From: IOR16 sp963521065
GTDB lineage: Bacteria; Bacillota; Clostridia; Peptostreptococcales; Anaerovoracaceae
Assembly: GCA_963521065.1 (NCBI GenBank)
Contig: CAUQTI010000003.1
Location: 1-64,000, forward strand
Length of the DNA: 64,000 nucleotides
Direction of reading: 5' to 3'
Shown: in pieces, positions 37,871 through 47,006 of the stretch
How the letters are laid out: every line of letters starts with the position of its first letter
How positions within the stretch are numbered: position 1 is the stretch's first letter
The notes under the pieces: model-generated
What the model saw: the letters and a program-made list of their open reading frames with translations, nothing else
Databases searched by the model: none
Told to the model about the DNA's origin: nothing
Made by a program: the position numbers and the translations under genes

Positions 37871-39235
37871 TCAATTTAATTTTGTGATAGCCTTCCAATA
37901 TTGTTCAAAAATTTCGTAGTATTCACTATAGCTTCGTGTTTTTATCTTAAAGTATGCGATTTTAAGGAGTAGAAACAAAAAGCAAGTCAACAAAACATTT
38001 ACGATAAAATTTCCAAAGGTATTTATTTCATAGGTAACTCTACCAGTAGTAATCTTATTTTTAATCTTTTCCGCATAAAATTCTTTTCCTAAGTTTTTCC
38101 CCTGCTCTTTCAGTGTGTCCAGCTTTAACAGGGTCTCCTCTGTTTCCGTCTGAATTTCTTTTGCCGCTTTCTGATACTCTGCCGAAGCCGCATCATTGAT
38201 TTTCAGGCGTTCAATCGTTCTTAAAACATCCTCCTGCTTATACTTTGTATCCAAATACGCATCTTGTCTTTCCACTAGATTTTTCGTCAAGTTGCTGTAG
38301 TATTGATTTTCAGCCGGCTTTAGGTTCGCCGTATCTACATCTTGAGACATAAAGATGTAGTTGCTGTCATTTTTATAGATTTGCAGGATACTTGAGGCCG
38401 CAAGCTCCGCGCCTTTTTGCTTGTTCGCCGTTACGCCAACTCTTTTTAAAAGGCTTTCCTCATAGCGAATACGGCTTGCAGAATCCTCCCGTGTCAAACC
38501 GTAGTAATTGACCAGGCTCTTCATGTTGGAAATGTTGGTATTCTTTAATATATTAGCTCTTTCATAAAGGTCGTTGAAGCTAGTTCCTTCTTTTTCTGAC
38601 ATGTATTGCGGTTCATTCTTAGAAAATATCCCAATATATCTTAGTGTGCTGTCAGCTTGTTGTTCCAAGACCGCCATCATCTCTGGATAATCCATCGCGA
38701 GAATCTCTTCCTTTGAATAAGCAGGTTCCGAATTCACATCTGCCAAATAGCTTGATTCCAAATATTTTTGGTATTCTTTCAGTATATTCTTAAGCAATTT
38801 CTTCTCTTGAAAATACGAAGGAAGTCCATTGTCTTTCAGTGAAATCGTAAACGTCGTCGGATAAACCATTCTTTCTTTTATGTCCTGTGTCTTTCCTTCA
38901 ATCGTAGTCAATGTCAGAAGCTCTCTTAACGTATCTTGATGTGCCTGCGGCAGAATATATATTTTTTTCCTCAACTCTGCTGTTGTCACTTTTTCTTCCA
39001 ACTTTGAAGCGATAATCGCCGCTTTAAGAACCTTTTCGCTTTTCAACTCGTTGATATCGAAACGGTTTCCCTGCGGATCAAGTCCATTTCCGGCACCCTT
39101 AAACGCAATGGAAAATGTAACTTTTGCTTCTCCCGCCTGCCCCGTCATTGCCCATGGAATTACAAACGTAAAAAGGAGAACGAGAATCAAAAGGAAAACA
39201 AATGCTTTATTAAATTTTAAATGTTCATTCATCAT
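37871..39235 (-). CDS. Wzz-like chain-length/export regulator (copy 2)
   Basis: The protein has 454 residues. Membrane helices near both ends (about 11-30 and 410-430) enclose a large helical, extracytoplasmic, coiled-coil-rich region, the topology of polysaccharide co-polymerases. A region near residue 50 (DPQGNRFDINELKSEKVLKAA) is shared with the protein encoded immediately upstream, so the two are diverged paralogues. It has no kinase domain. The start overlaps the upstream gene's stop by 11 bp. Confidence 0.75.
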   Translation of the reverse strand: MMNEHLKFNKAFVFLLILVLLFTFVIPWAMTGQAGEAKVTFSIAFKGAGNGLDPQGNRFDINELKSEKVLKAAIIASKLEEKVTTAELRKKIYILPQAHQDTLRELLTLTTIEGKTQDIKERMVYPTTFTISLKDNGLPSYFQEKKLLKNILKEYQKYLESSYLADVNSEPAYSKEEILAMDYPEMMAVLEQQADSTLRYIGIFSKNEPQYMSEKEGTSFNDLYERANILKNTNISNMKSLVNYYGLTREDSASRIRYEESLLKRVGVTANKQKGAELAASSILQIYKNDSNYIFMSQDVDTANLKPAENQYYSNLTKNLVERQDAYLDTKYKQEDVLRTIERLKINDAASAEYQKAAKEIQTETEETLLKLDTLKEQGKNLGKEFYAEKIKNKITTGRVTYEINTFGNFIVNVLLTCFLFLLLKIAYFKIKTRSYSEYYEIFEQYWKAITKLN

Positions 39236-40715
39236 CAGAAGCCTCCGTTTCTTCTTTCTTCAGGAGTTCTTCTTTCAAGTAAGCACGGAATAGAACAACC
39301 AAAGTCCCAATTATAAAGCCCATTGCAAGTCCAATCCCCGCAAGTTTTATCAAGCTCGGATCCTCTCCCAAATCACGATACTCACGCGCCGGCATCAACT
39401 GCTCCGCATATCTCTGATAAGTTACTTGATTATAATAATCCTGCGCTGTCTCATTCATCATCTCTGTCCAATAAACCAGCTTGTCTTTCAGTAAAAGGAT
39501 ACTTTCTGCGGTATTATCTGCTTCGCTGCCCGCAGCAGATTGTGCCGGTGCCGCTTTAAAGCGTTCTGCTTCCGCTTGGTAATACGCCGCATCTTCCGCT
39601 GCATTCGCAGCTTTTGTACCTGCTTCTATGTACTGTGTCACGAATTTGTTATACTGCTCATTCTCCGTCGTCAGTTGAATTGGTGCACTTCCCGCATTTC
39701 CAAGTACAATCGTCTGGTCATCTTTTTTATACTCTGCAACAACTTTTTTTATAGCAGCAGCTTCTTCTCCGTACTGCGCGGCTTCCTTTTCTTTATCCTG
39801 TGCAAGCTGCTCATAAATCGCAACGGCTTTATTCGTATCCTGCGCTAAATAAAACGCAGCAATGTTGGTATAAATACGTTCCATGTCTACACTTCGAATC
39901 GAGGCCAGTGCACTGGCGATATCCTGTGGATTCATTCCGGTCACAGTAGACTGTGTGTTGGTCTGCGGCATATAGAGACGTACAAAAATCTCCATCCGCT
40001 CCAGCTGGTCATTCAAGATGTCAGCTGCCTGTATGTAATCGTACTTTTCAAGCGAAAAATCCTCTTTAAAAACATTAGCAAGGGCGGCCTGTTCACCGTA
40101 TTTCTGAATTAATTGTTGTTTATAAACTAAAATAAGATTATCTAAGAGTGCTCTTCCTTCTTCTTCATTGATTCCAAGTGCATTTGATAGGTTCAGCTTG
40201 ATGATGTATACATCCGAAGAACCTTTTAAGTTTTTCAGCTGCTCCATCCGCACTTCATCATCTTTGATTTCTTTTAAATCCTCCATCGTTTTCGCTACGC
40301 TGTCTGGTACCACCGCTTGAAAAGAGAGGTTTTCTTTTAAATCTTCGAGATTTATTGTCTTGCTCCCAAGATCCATGTTGTCAATTGCACCTTGCAGAAT
40401 TTCCGCCGATTTTATTTCATTCACATCATAGGTAGACCCTGTTGGCGTCTGTCCCAATTCAATCCCGCTGAAATAAAGCTTTACTGCAGTCTGTACCGTT
40501 CCTTTTGTCCCTATTTGAATATGGGGAACAACAATACCGGCAAACAAAAACAAAACCATAGAAGCTGCGGTAAACCACGCAATCACTTTTTTGCCTCGTA
40601 TTAGGGTAACGAGTAATTCTTTTAAAGAAATCTCAATTTCCTCTTCCTCATGAAAATAGGGCCTGATCGATTGAACCGGCTCTTTCTGTTCCTCTGAAGG
40701 ACGTCTGTCTGCCAT
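39225..40715 (-). CDS. Wzz-like chain-length/export regulator (copy 1)
   Basis: The protein has 496 residues. An N-terminal cytoplasmic part (IEISLKELLVTLIRGKK), a membrane helix (about 41-62) and a long helical outer region with TGSTYDVNEIKSAEILQGA are followed by a second helix (about 460-480) and an acidic cytoplasmic tail. The Wzz-type topology implies control of polymer length with the EpsG/Wzy-like polymerase. No tyrosine kinase partner is visible in the cluster. Confidence 0.78.
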   Translation of the reverse strand: MADRRPSEEQKEPVQSIRPYFHEEEEIEISLKELLVTLIRGKKVIAWFTAASMVLFLFAGIVVPHIQIGTKGTVQTAVKLYFSGIELGQTPTGSTYDVNEIKSAEILQGAIDNMDLGSKTINLEDLKENLSFQAVVPDSVAKTMEDLKEIKDDEVRMEQLKNLKGSSDVYIIKLNLSNALGINEEEGRALLDNLILVYKQQLIQKYGEQAALANVFKEDFSLEKYDYIQAADILNDQLERMEIFVRLYMPQTNTQSTVTGMNPQDIASALASIRSVDMERIYTNIAAFYLAQDTNKAVAIYEQLAQDKEKEAAQYGEEAAAIKKVVAEYKKDDQTIVLGNAGSAPIQLTTENEQYNKFVTQYIEAGTKAANAAEDAAYYQAEAERFKAAPAQSAAGSEADNTAESILLLKDKLVYWTEMMNETAQDYYNQVTYQRYAEQLMPAREYRDLGEDPSLIKLAGIGLAMGFIIGTLVVLFRAYLKEELLKKEETEASDDE

Positions 40716-40742
40716 CTTTTCCTCCTGCAGTCTCTGCTGTCT

Positions 40743-41462
40743 TTATTGCTGTGCTTTAATCGCATTCATTGCTTTATCAATCATAATGCTTCTGTTTTCT
40801 TCTTTTGTCTTTTTGTACTCTTCCTTATATTTATCAATAATAGGGGCTGATTCGAACCCCTCTGCATTCAATTTTTCCTCCATCTTTGCGACAACCTCCG
40901 CAAAGCTCTGGTCCATATTTTTTTCCATGACATCTACCATGGATAGGTACTGACTTGCAAGCGCGCTCTTCGCGGCTGCCGTATTTTTTCCCTCTGCTTT
41001 TAACTCGTTCCAGTCAGTCTTACCTTGTGCAATCAATTCATCCAGCATAGAGAGCGCACGTGATTTCTGCTCGTGCATAATGCTGCTGTAATTTTCCGCC
41101 AAGCCTTGTAAAACCACCTTTTTACGTTCATCCTTTAACGTTGCAAGCTGACGGTCAATGACCTCCTGCTCCGCTTGCGGCAACCCCTGTGCTTGTGTCT
41201 CTTTTCCTTCGTCTCCACTTTCCGCTGTCTTCTCGGAAATCGACGCAGTGTCTATATTTTCAATCTGCTCTATGAGCTGGTCGGTCAAATCCTGTGTTTC
41301 TTTCGATACTTTTTGTTCATATTCTTTTTTCCCCTGTGAATTGGCGCCGTGCCAATACCAAGCGGCTGCCAGTGCCGCAATGCATAATAGCAATCCCAAA
41401 AGAACGGCGAGTGCAATCTTCCATTTTCTATTTTTCCGCTTTTCCTTCATGTGTTTCCCCAT
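40743..41462 (-). CDS. Uncharacterised bitopic coiled-coil protein
   Basis: The protein has 239 residues. A basic start, one membrane helix (about 16-37), then an outer helical region rich in Glu, Lys and Gln. It has no recognised domain. The start may be the ATG at 41462 or the one four codons later; neither has an ideal binding site. It lies between an SLH protein gene and the Wzz pair, so a wall-associated role in polymer display is plausible. Confidence 0.6.
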   Translation of the reverse strand: MGKHMKEKRKNRKWKIALAVLLGLLLCIAALAAAWYWHGANSQGKKEYEQKVSKETQDLTDQLIEQIENIDTASISEKTAESGDEGKETQAQGLPQAEQEVIDRQLATLKDERKKVVLQGLAENYSSIMHEQKSRALSMLDELIAQGKTDWNELKAEGKNTAAAKSALASQYLSMVDVMEKNMDQSFAEVVAKMEEKLNAEGFESAPIIDKYKEEYKKTKEENRSIMIDKAMNAIKAQQ

Positions 41463-41491
41463 TCTTCATTGTGAATTCCCCATTTTGATAA

Positions 41492-41520
41492 TACAGGAGC
41501 GGAACGAATCCGCTCCTGTA
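41492..41520 (-). terminator. Hairpin after the SLH gene
   Basis: Perfect 12-bp stem, TACAGGAGCGGA (41492-41503) and TCCGCTCCTGTA (41509-41520), starting 11 bp after the SLH gene stop. The following T-run is poor, so it may attenuate rather than stop transcription. Confidence 0.55.
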
Positions 41521-41531
41521 AGAATGAATCA

Positions 41532-43367
41532 TTACTTTGCAAGCTTCAGATAAATAGTTTTTGGCACTGCTTTATTTGCATAGCCTTCCGGTGTGATTGT
41601 AACTGTCATTTCATAGATTACTCCCGGCACCATTTTCTCGAAATAGTCTACCAAGGTATTTTCTGTATAGTCTTTATAGTCTTTTTCATTACTTAAACGC
41701 TTCAGTGCTTTCTCTAAATCGCTTAGGCGTAATTTACGGCCATTTAAGAGGTCATTGATATATACACCTTTTGTAGTCGCACTGGCAGTCGCTCTTACAC
41801 TATCTGCTTCGTTTTTAACTTCAACGGAAGCCGTGTAGTTTCTCCCATCTTCGATGTTTCCAAGCGTCATTACGATTTCAGCTTTCTCAGGCTCCACGCC
41901 AGCTGGGATAACATACGCTGTAGCCTCGGTTTTTCCGTCTCCAGAAAGCTCAGTTCCGTCAGCGGTTACAACAATGCTTTTCAATGTCGGTACAGCAGGG
42001 CTGCTGCTTCCGCCACCGCCACCACCGCCGCTACCGCCACCATTAGATGGAGTAGATGGAGTTGTAGTGCCCGGTGTAGTAACTGTGCCTTCACCTGTTG
42101 TTGTCTTTGCTTTTCCTTCGCCGGAGGTTTCAATCTTTGCACTGTTGTCGAGCTTGTCTACCGTTGCATTTTTATCGATTGCAAGCTTCGTACCGTCTGC
42201 ACTTTTCGCTACTTGTACAGTGCTTACTGTTCCGTTTACAGCAAGGGATGTCTTCGGTGCTTCTACTTGAAGTGTAGTTACTTTCGCGCCGGAAGCAACG
42301 GTTACGCTTGCGCCTTCTGCTGATTTTTCAACTTTCAAGCTTTCAACGGTTCCCTTTACTTCTACTTTTACATCACTTGTAACTTCAACGTTCTTAAAGC
42401 TACCTTCCAAAACAACGGAAGCACTTGCTTCGAGTTTTGAAATAACAGTGCCGTCAGCCGTAAAGATACGTACGGAATCACCGATTTTCTGTACTTTTAC
42501 GGTGCCACTGATTTGGCTGTTTCCTGTGATTTTTACGGAATTTGTACCGCCGCCACGAACGATAACATCACCTTTTACAGTGGTTCCTTCTAACGTTACG
42601 TCATCCTTGGCAATTCCTTCTGCAAGGATTAAATTGCCATTAATCACCGCATTTTTCAGTACAACATCCTTAACCGCAACGACTGCAAGTCCATCCACGG
42701 TATCGCTGTAAGTACCAGCCGCATTATAGTAAGCTTTTACGGCATTGTTCATGATCGTAACAACTTCTGCTCTTGTAATTGGATTTTGTGGATTGAAATT
42801 TCCGTCTGCTCCTGTTATGTATTTTGCAGCTTCCATTCCATAGACAGTTTCTTTTGCCCAAGATGAAATCTTTGCAGCATCCTTAAAGCTTGTCTGTCCT
42901 CCATTGTTGGATTCTACAGCAAATGCTCTGGCAAGCATAGAAGCAGCCTGCTCTCTTGTGATGTTCGCATTTGGTGTTGCATGTCCTGCACCATCTCCGT
43001 TTAAAATTCCTGCAGCATTTGCCTTTAAGATTGCATTTGCAAACCAAGCATCCTGCGGCACATCGGAAAATGTGTTCTTTGCAGCAGTCTGATAATGCAT
43101 CATTTTATCCAGTACAACCGCCATTTCTGCACGTGTAATCGGTGCATCCGGACGGAATGCTCCTTCATACCCGCTGATGATTCCGTAGCCTGACCATTTA
43201 TTGATGGAGCCTTCCCCCCAATGTCCTGCCACATCACTAAAAGTTGCTTTTACAGAAGTTGTTTCTGCAACTGCACTTTCATCATCTGTTGCTGCAAATG
43301 CCATGGACAAGGAACCGAAGACCATCGCAAATGTAACAAATAACGCAATTACTTTCCTCATTCTCAT
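41532..43367 (-). CDS. S-layer homology (SLH) domain surface protein
   Basis: The protein has 611 residues. A signal peptide (cleavage near AFA-AT, residue 25) is followed by three SLH domains (about 40-210; GHWGEGSINKWSGYGIISG is the first). A long beta-strand repeat region (about 220-420; polymer-forming-like units such as VTLEGTTVKGDVIVRGGG) leads into a Thr/Pro/Gly-rich linker (about 425-465). The C-terminal domain has an adhesion-type beta fold. SLH domains bind pyruvylated wall polysaccharide, so the protein is displayed on the wall next to the polymer encoded here. AAGGAGG lies five bases before ATG. Confidence 0.85.
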   Translation of the reverse strand: MRMRKVIALFVTFAMVFGSLSMAFAATDDESAVAETTSVKATFSDVAGHWGEGSINKWSGYGIISGYEGAFRPDAPITRAEMAVVLDKMMHYQTAAKNTFSDVPQDAWFANAILKANAAGILNGDGAGHATPNANITREQAASMLARAFAVESNNGGQTSFKDAAKISSWAKETVYGMEAAKYITGADGNFNPQNPITRAEVVTIMNNAVKAYYNAAGTYSDTVDGLAVVAVKDVVLKNAVINGNLILAEGIAKDDVTLEGTTVKGDVIVRGGGTNSVKITGNSQISGTVKVQKIGDSVRIFTADGTVISKLEASASVVLEGSFKNVEVTSDVKVEVKGTVESLKVEKSAEGASVTVASGAKVTTLQVEAPKTSLAVNGTVSTVQVAKSADGTKLAIDKNATVDKLDNSAKIETSGEGKAKTTTGEGTVTTPGTTTPSTPSNGGGSGGGGGGGSSSPAVPTLKSIVVTADGTELSGDGKTEATAYVIPAGVEPEKAEIVMTLGNIEDGRNYTASVEVKNEADSVRATASATTKGVYINDLLNGRKLRLSDLEKALKRLSNEKDYKDYTENTLVDYFEKMVPGVIYEMTVTITPEGYANKAVPKTIYLKLAK

Positions 43368-43465
43368 TTTTTCCTCCTTATTGTTTGTATTTATACAAGA
43401 AATGAAAACGGTAACATATTAATAACTAACCCCCTACCGCCCATAACTTACAGATAAAAATTTTA

Positions 43466-43746
43466 TTTGCTTCACTTCGATGCAATCAATACATCAAGGG
43501 CAAAATCCTGTTGATTTTGCTACATAAAAGTGTATTTATTTTATCATACGTGCAAACTGTTGCTCCAGTTTGCTTCACTCCGATGCAATCAATACATCAG
43601 GGGCAAAATCCTGTTGATTTTGCTACATAAAAGTGTATTTATTTTATCATACGTGCAAACTGTTGCTCCAGTTTGCTTCACTCCGATGCAATCAATACAT
43701 CAGGGGCAAAATCCTGTTGATTTTGCTACATAAAAGTGTATTTATT
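43466..43746. repeat. 103-bp tandem repeat, about 2.7 copies
   Basis: Copies start at 43466, 43569 and 43672; the last stops at about 43746. Only a few bases differ between them. Each full unit holds two hairpins: GCAAAATC-N5-GATTTTGC and GCAAACTG-N6-CAGTTTGC. Similar sequences occur at about 10085-10115 and more weakly at about 47882-47910, so this is a dispersed intergenic element that has expanded locally. No gene was found in 43368-43910 apart from this repeat. Confidence 0.85.
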
Positions 43747-43910
43747 ATAACACAATTACCATAATAGTCCATGTTTTTTGTTGTATTTTTTAATTTATTC
43801 CGACAATTCCGTAATTATTTTTCGCTCTTTTCCTTTAAATTTCAACGTTTTTAATACAGTCTATTCAGAATCTTTTTTTTGACTAAAACTATCTCAACGG
43901 ATTCGCAAAT

Positions 43911-44315
43911 TCAGAAATTTACAAAGCCAGATTGAATTGCTCCTTCCTCACAAGCCGCTTTACAATCCCCACACCGAATGCATTCTAACGAATTAATATT
44001 TTTTGTGATCTCTACGTTCATTTTGCAAGCTTTTTCACAAGCCCTGCAGCCAGTGCACTTCTTTGTATCTAAATGCATCTGATAGAAGCTGATACGGTTG
44101 AGCAAAGCATAGAAGGCTCCCAATGGGCAGAAATACTTACAGAAAGGCCTATATATTAATATCGACAAAAAAACAGTTAGCATAAGTAAACTCAGCTTCC
44201 AATAAAAAAGAAATCCAATCGACTCCCTTAAGGAGACATACTTTGACACGAAGAAGACCCATTCCAATTAACCCTAAGGCTGCCAAAAAAATGCTATATC
44301 TCAACACTGACTGCA
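43911..44315 (-). pseudogene. 4Fe-4S membrane protein (NapH/CcoG-like), frameshifted
   Basis: The downstream frame encodes LILIYRPFCKYFCPLGAFYALLN-type sequence with CxxxCP, then two ferredoxin-like motifs (CTGCRACEKAC and CIRCGDCKAAC). The matching N-terminal helix (VLRYSIFLAALGLIGMGLLR) lies in another frame whose stop is at 44149. The two frames overlap near 44230, and the segment with the usual first cysteine motif is missing. It therefore looks broken by a frameshift and perhaps a deletion. The family transfers electrons at the membrane. A sequencing error cannot be excluded. It is divergent from the oleate hydratase gene. Confidence 0.6.
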
Positions 44316-44506
44316 TTATTACACCCTTTCCCACTGTTTTCTTTATAATTCCAATATTTCCCCTTATTTTATAATACCCTGCCTTTAAAATCAAAAGATT
44401 TTAAAATATCTGCAACTTCCTTTAAATCCTTTATTTCATTCACTTCCCAATTTTGTTAAAATAAAGTCAATAAAAAAGAGCTATCAAAAATGGAGGTGAA
44501 TTTACT

Positions 44507-46282
44507 ATGTATTATTCGAGCGGTAATTATGAGGCATTCGCACGGCCTCAAAAGCCGGAAGGTGTGGACAATAAGTCAGCCTATCTTGTAGGCTCAGGAC
44601 TTGCGGCACTGGCAGCCGCCTGTTTTCTTGTCCGCGACGGTCAGATGAAAGGCGAACGTGTGCATATTCTTGAGAAAGATCCAATTCCAGGAGGTGCCTG
44701 CGACGGGTATCTTTACGAGAATCTTGGCTATGTGATGCGCGGCGGACGTGAAATGGACAATCATTTTGAATGCATGTGGGACTTATTCCGCTCTATTCCG
44801 TCCATTGAGACAGAAGGAGTCAGCGTTTTAGATGAATATTACTGGCTGAATAAAAAGGATCCGAACTACTCCCTCATGCGTGCGACGGTTCAGTGCGGTG
44901 AAGATGCGCACACGGATAAAAAATTTGCGCTTTCCGATAAGGGCACCCTTGAAATCATGCGTTTGTTTTTTACTTCTGACGAAGAACTCTACGACAAGCG
45001 TATCGAAGAGTATTTCAGCGATGATGTCTTAAATTCTAACTTTTGGCTATATTGGCGCACGATGTTCGCCTTTGAAAACTGGCATTCTGCTCTAGAAATG
45101 AAGCTTTACCTCAGACGCTTCATTCACCATATTGGCGGACTTCCTGATTTTACTGCACTGCGCTTTACAAAGTACAATCAATATGAGTCCATGATTCTTC
45201 CTATGATCGAGTATTTAAAATCGCATAACGTTCAATTTCATTACAATACGAAAGTGATGCATATCGAATTTGATATACAACGCACGAAAAAAAGAGCAAA
45301 GAGTGTAATCCTCCACCATGATGACAAAGAAGAAACAATTCCACTTACAGAAAATGACCTCCTTTTTATTACCAACGGCGGCTGTGTAGAAAATTCAACG
45401 CTCGGCAGCCAGAATCAGCCCGCACCGTTTCATACGGAAATCAAAGAAGGCGGCGGATGGGATATGTGGCGTAAGATTGCTGCACAAGACGCTTCTTTTG
45501 GAAATCCTGATAAATTTTGCCACGATCCGGAGCAAACCAACTGGATGAGTGCCACCGTCACAACGCTTGACGACAAAATCCCACCTTATGTTCAAAAAAT
45601 CTGCAAGCGCGACCCTTTTTCGGGTAAAGTTGTTACCGGCGGTATCGTTACCGCAAAGGATTCCAACTGGCTTATGAGTTGGACATTTAACCGTCAGCCG
45701 CAATTCCGCACACAGCCAAAGGAGCAGCTTGTGGGTTGGGTCTACGGACTTTTCAGTAATAAACCCGGAAACTACGTTAAAAAAACAATGCGCGAATGTA
45801 CCGGTAAGGAAATCTGTATGGAATGGCTGTATCATATGGGTGTTCCTGTCTCTGAGATTCCAACTCTTGCAGAAGAAAGTGCAAATACAATTCCATGCAT
45901 GATGCCTTATGTAACCGCTTTCTTTATGCCTCGTTCAAAAGGGGATCGCCCGCTTGTCGTTCCGCAACACGCAGTCAACTTCGCCTTCCTTGGCCAGTTT
46001 GCAGAGACCGTGCGTGACACAATTTTTACGACGGAATATTCTATCCGTACTGGCATGGAGGCAGTCTACACACTTCTTAATATTGATCGCGGTGTTCCTG
46101 AGGTCTGGGGAAGCGTTTATGATCTTCGTGAGCTTCTCAATGCAAGCGTACAGTTGAGGGATGGCAAAAAAATAACGGAAATGCATCTCGGCTTCAAAGA
46201 AAAGATTGCATTAAAAGAAATTCTAAAGAAAATCAAAGACACAGAAATTGAAAAGCTATTGAAAGAATACCGTGTAATTTAG
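44507..46282 (+). CDS. ohyA: Oleate hydratase (MCRA family)
   Basis: The protein has 591 residues, typical for the family. FAD-binding AYLVGSGLAALAAACFLVRDG lies near residue 25, followed by GGACDG and RGGREMDNHFECMWDLF, a hallmark of myosin-cross-reactive-antigen proteins. It adds water to the cis-9 double bond of oleic or linoleic acid to give 10-hydroxy fatty acids, which detoxifies unsaturated fatty acids. The start has GGAGGT nine bases upstream. It is a single-gene unit ending at a terminator. Confidence 0.95.
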   Translation: MYYSSGNYEAFARPQKPEGVDNKSAYLVGSGLAALAAACFLVRDGQMKGERVHILEKDPIPGGACDGYLYENLGYVMRGGREMDNHFECMWDLFRSIPSIETEGVSVLDEYYWLNKKDPNYSLMRATVQCGEDAHTDKKFALSDKGTLEIMRLFFTSDEELYDKRIEEYFSDDVLNSNFWLYWRTMFAFENWHSALEMKLYLRRFIHHIGGLPDFTALRFTKYNQYESMILPMIEYLKSHNVQFHYNTKVMHIEFDIQRTKKRAKSVILHHDDKEETIPLTENDLLFITNGGCVENSTLGSQNQPAPFHTEIKEGGGWDMWRKIAAQDASFGNPDKFCHDPEQTNWMSATVTTLDDKIPPYVQKICKRDPFSGKVVTGGIVTAKDSNWLMSWTFNRQPQFRTQPKEQLVGWVYGLFSNKPGNYVKKTMRECTGKEICMEWLYHMGVPVSEIPTLAEESANTIPCMMPYVTAFFMPRSKGDRPLVVPQHAVNFAFLGQFAETVRDTIFTTEYSIRTGMEAVYTLLNIDRGVPEVWGSVYDLRELLNASVQLRDGKKITEMHLGFKEKIALKEILKKIKDTEIEKLLKEYRVI

Positions 46283-46327
46283 CTCCCCTTACCCCTTTTT
46301 CATTCAATAAAAAAATCCCCATAAAAA

Positions 46328-46362
46328 AATCAGCCCTACCGGTCAAGCAGGCAGGGCTGATT
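46328..46362. terminator. Rho-independent terminator shared by convergent genes
   Basis: Stem AATCAGCCCT (46328-46337) and AGGGCTGATT (46353-46362), with A-rich and T-rich flanks on both sides. It serves ohyA and the minus-strand ferredoxin operon. Confidence 0.85.
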
Positions 46363-46368
46363 GTATTT

Positions 46369-46563
46369 TTAAAACACTTCTTGTTCGATTTCAATCACGT
46401 CAACCGGACATCCATCCTTTGCTTCCATAGCAAGCTCTTCTTGGTTTGCTGTAATCTGGCCATGGACCTCTGCAACTCCTTCATCACCCATACGAAATAC
46501 CTCCGGACAGGTGCTCTCACATAGGCCGCATCCGATGCAGCCCTCTCTAATTTCTGCTTTCAT
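46369..46563 (-). CDS. 4Fe-4S ferredoxin
   Basis: The protein has 64 residues. CIGCGLCESTC and a later GCP give the ligand set of single-cluster ferredoxins of the Thermotoga and Desulfovibrio type. It is a small cytosolic electron carrier. AGAGGAG precedes ATG. It is 1 bp downstream of the cupin gene and surely co-transcribed with it. Confidence 0.9.
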   Translation of the reverse strand: MKAEIREGCIGCGLCESTCPEVFRMGDEGVAEVHGQITANQEELAMEAKDGCPVDVIEIEQEVF

Positions 46564-46564
46564 T

Positions 46565-46915
46565 TCAGTTCTCCTCTCTTCTTGGAAATACTACGACTAG
46601 AAACATCTTGAAACGCTCCGGTGCATATACAGAATGAGGCTGGTCTGCCGGCATAACAATCGAATCTCCCGATTTCAACTGAAAAGTCTGATCATTTATG
46701 GTTACCTCTCCAGTACCGTCCAGCACCAATACCAGTGCATCTCCGTCAGAAGAATGTGTGCTGATTTCCTCTCCCTTGTCAAAAGCAAACAACGTAAGAC
46801 TGACTGCTTCATTTTGAGCAAGGGTCTTGCTCACCACCTGGCCGGGCAAATAGTCTGTTTGACCCGCAAACGGTAAAACAGCTGCAAAATCAATATTTTT
46901 CAAATTCTTTTTCAT
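46565..46915 (-). CDS. Cupin domain protein
   Basis: The protein has 116 residues and is a single cupin barrel. Motif 1 resembles G-x5-H-x-H-x3,4-E (EISTHSSDGDALVLVLDG) but lacks the second histidine, having HSSDGD. Motif 2 is PADQPHSVYA. Metal binding may therefore differ from the classic type. It is in an operon with ferredoxin, downstream of a Crp/Fnr gene and of a palindrome at 46967-46982. AGGAGG precedes the start. Function is unknown. Confidence 0.82.
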   Translation of the reverse strand: MKKNLKNIDFAAVLPFAGQTDYLPGQVVSKTLAQNEAVSLTLFAFDKGEEISTHSSDGDALVLVLDGTGEVTINDQTFQLKSGDSIVMPADQPHSVYAPERFKMFLVVVFPRREEN

Positions 46916-46966
46916 TGTTATCCCCTCCTTGTTAACACCATAGTAACAGCCTGTCCCAAAAGAATC

Positions 46967-46982
46967 TGTAACGTTTGTTACA
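46967..46982. promoter_or_regulatory. Crp/Fnr-type palindrome before the cupin operon
   Basis: TGTAACGTTTGTTACA is a perfect 6-4-6 inverted repeat lying 52 bp before the cupin start and just after the Crp/Fnr-family gene. It is the likely operator of that regulator. Confidence 0.65.
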
Positions 46983-47006
46983 AAATCAAAAATAAGCGTT
47001 CTCTTT

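Noticed and set aside
41854..42270. Plus-strand frame rich in Pro and Ser opposite the SLH gene
   Set aside because: It mirrors the low-complexity Gly/Ser linker of the SLH protein on the other strand.
44000..46282. Long minus-strand frames opposite oleate hydratase
   Set aside because: They are shadows of a strongly coding gene and have no binding sites or motifs.
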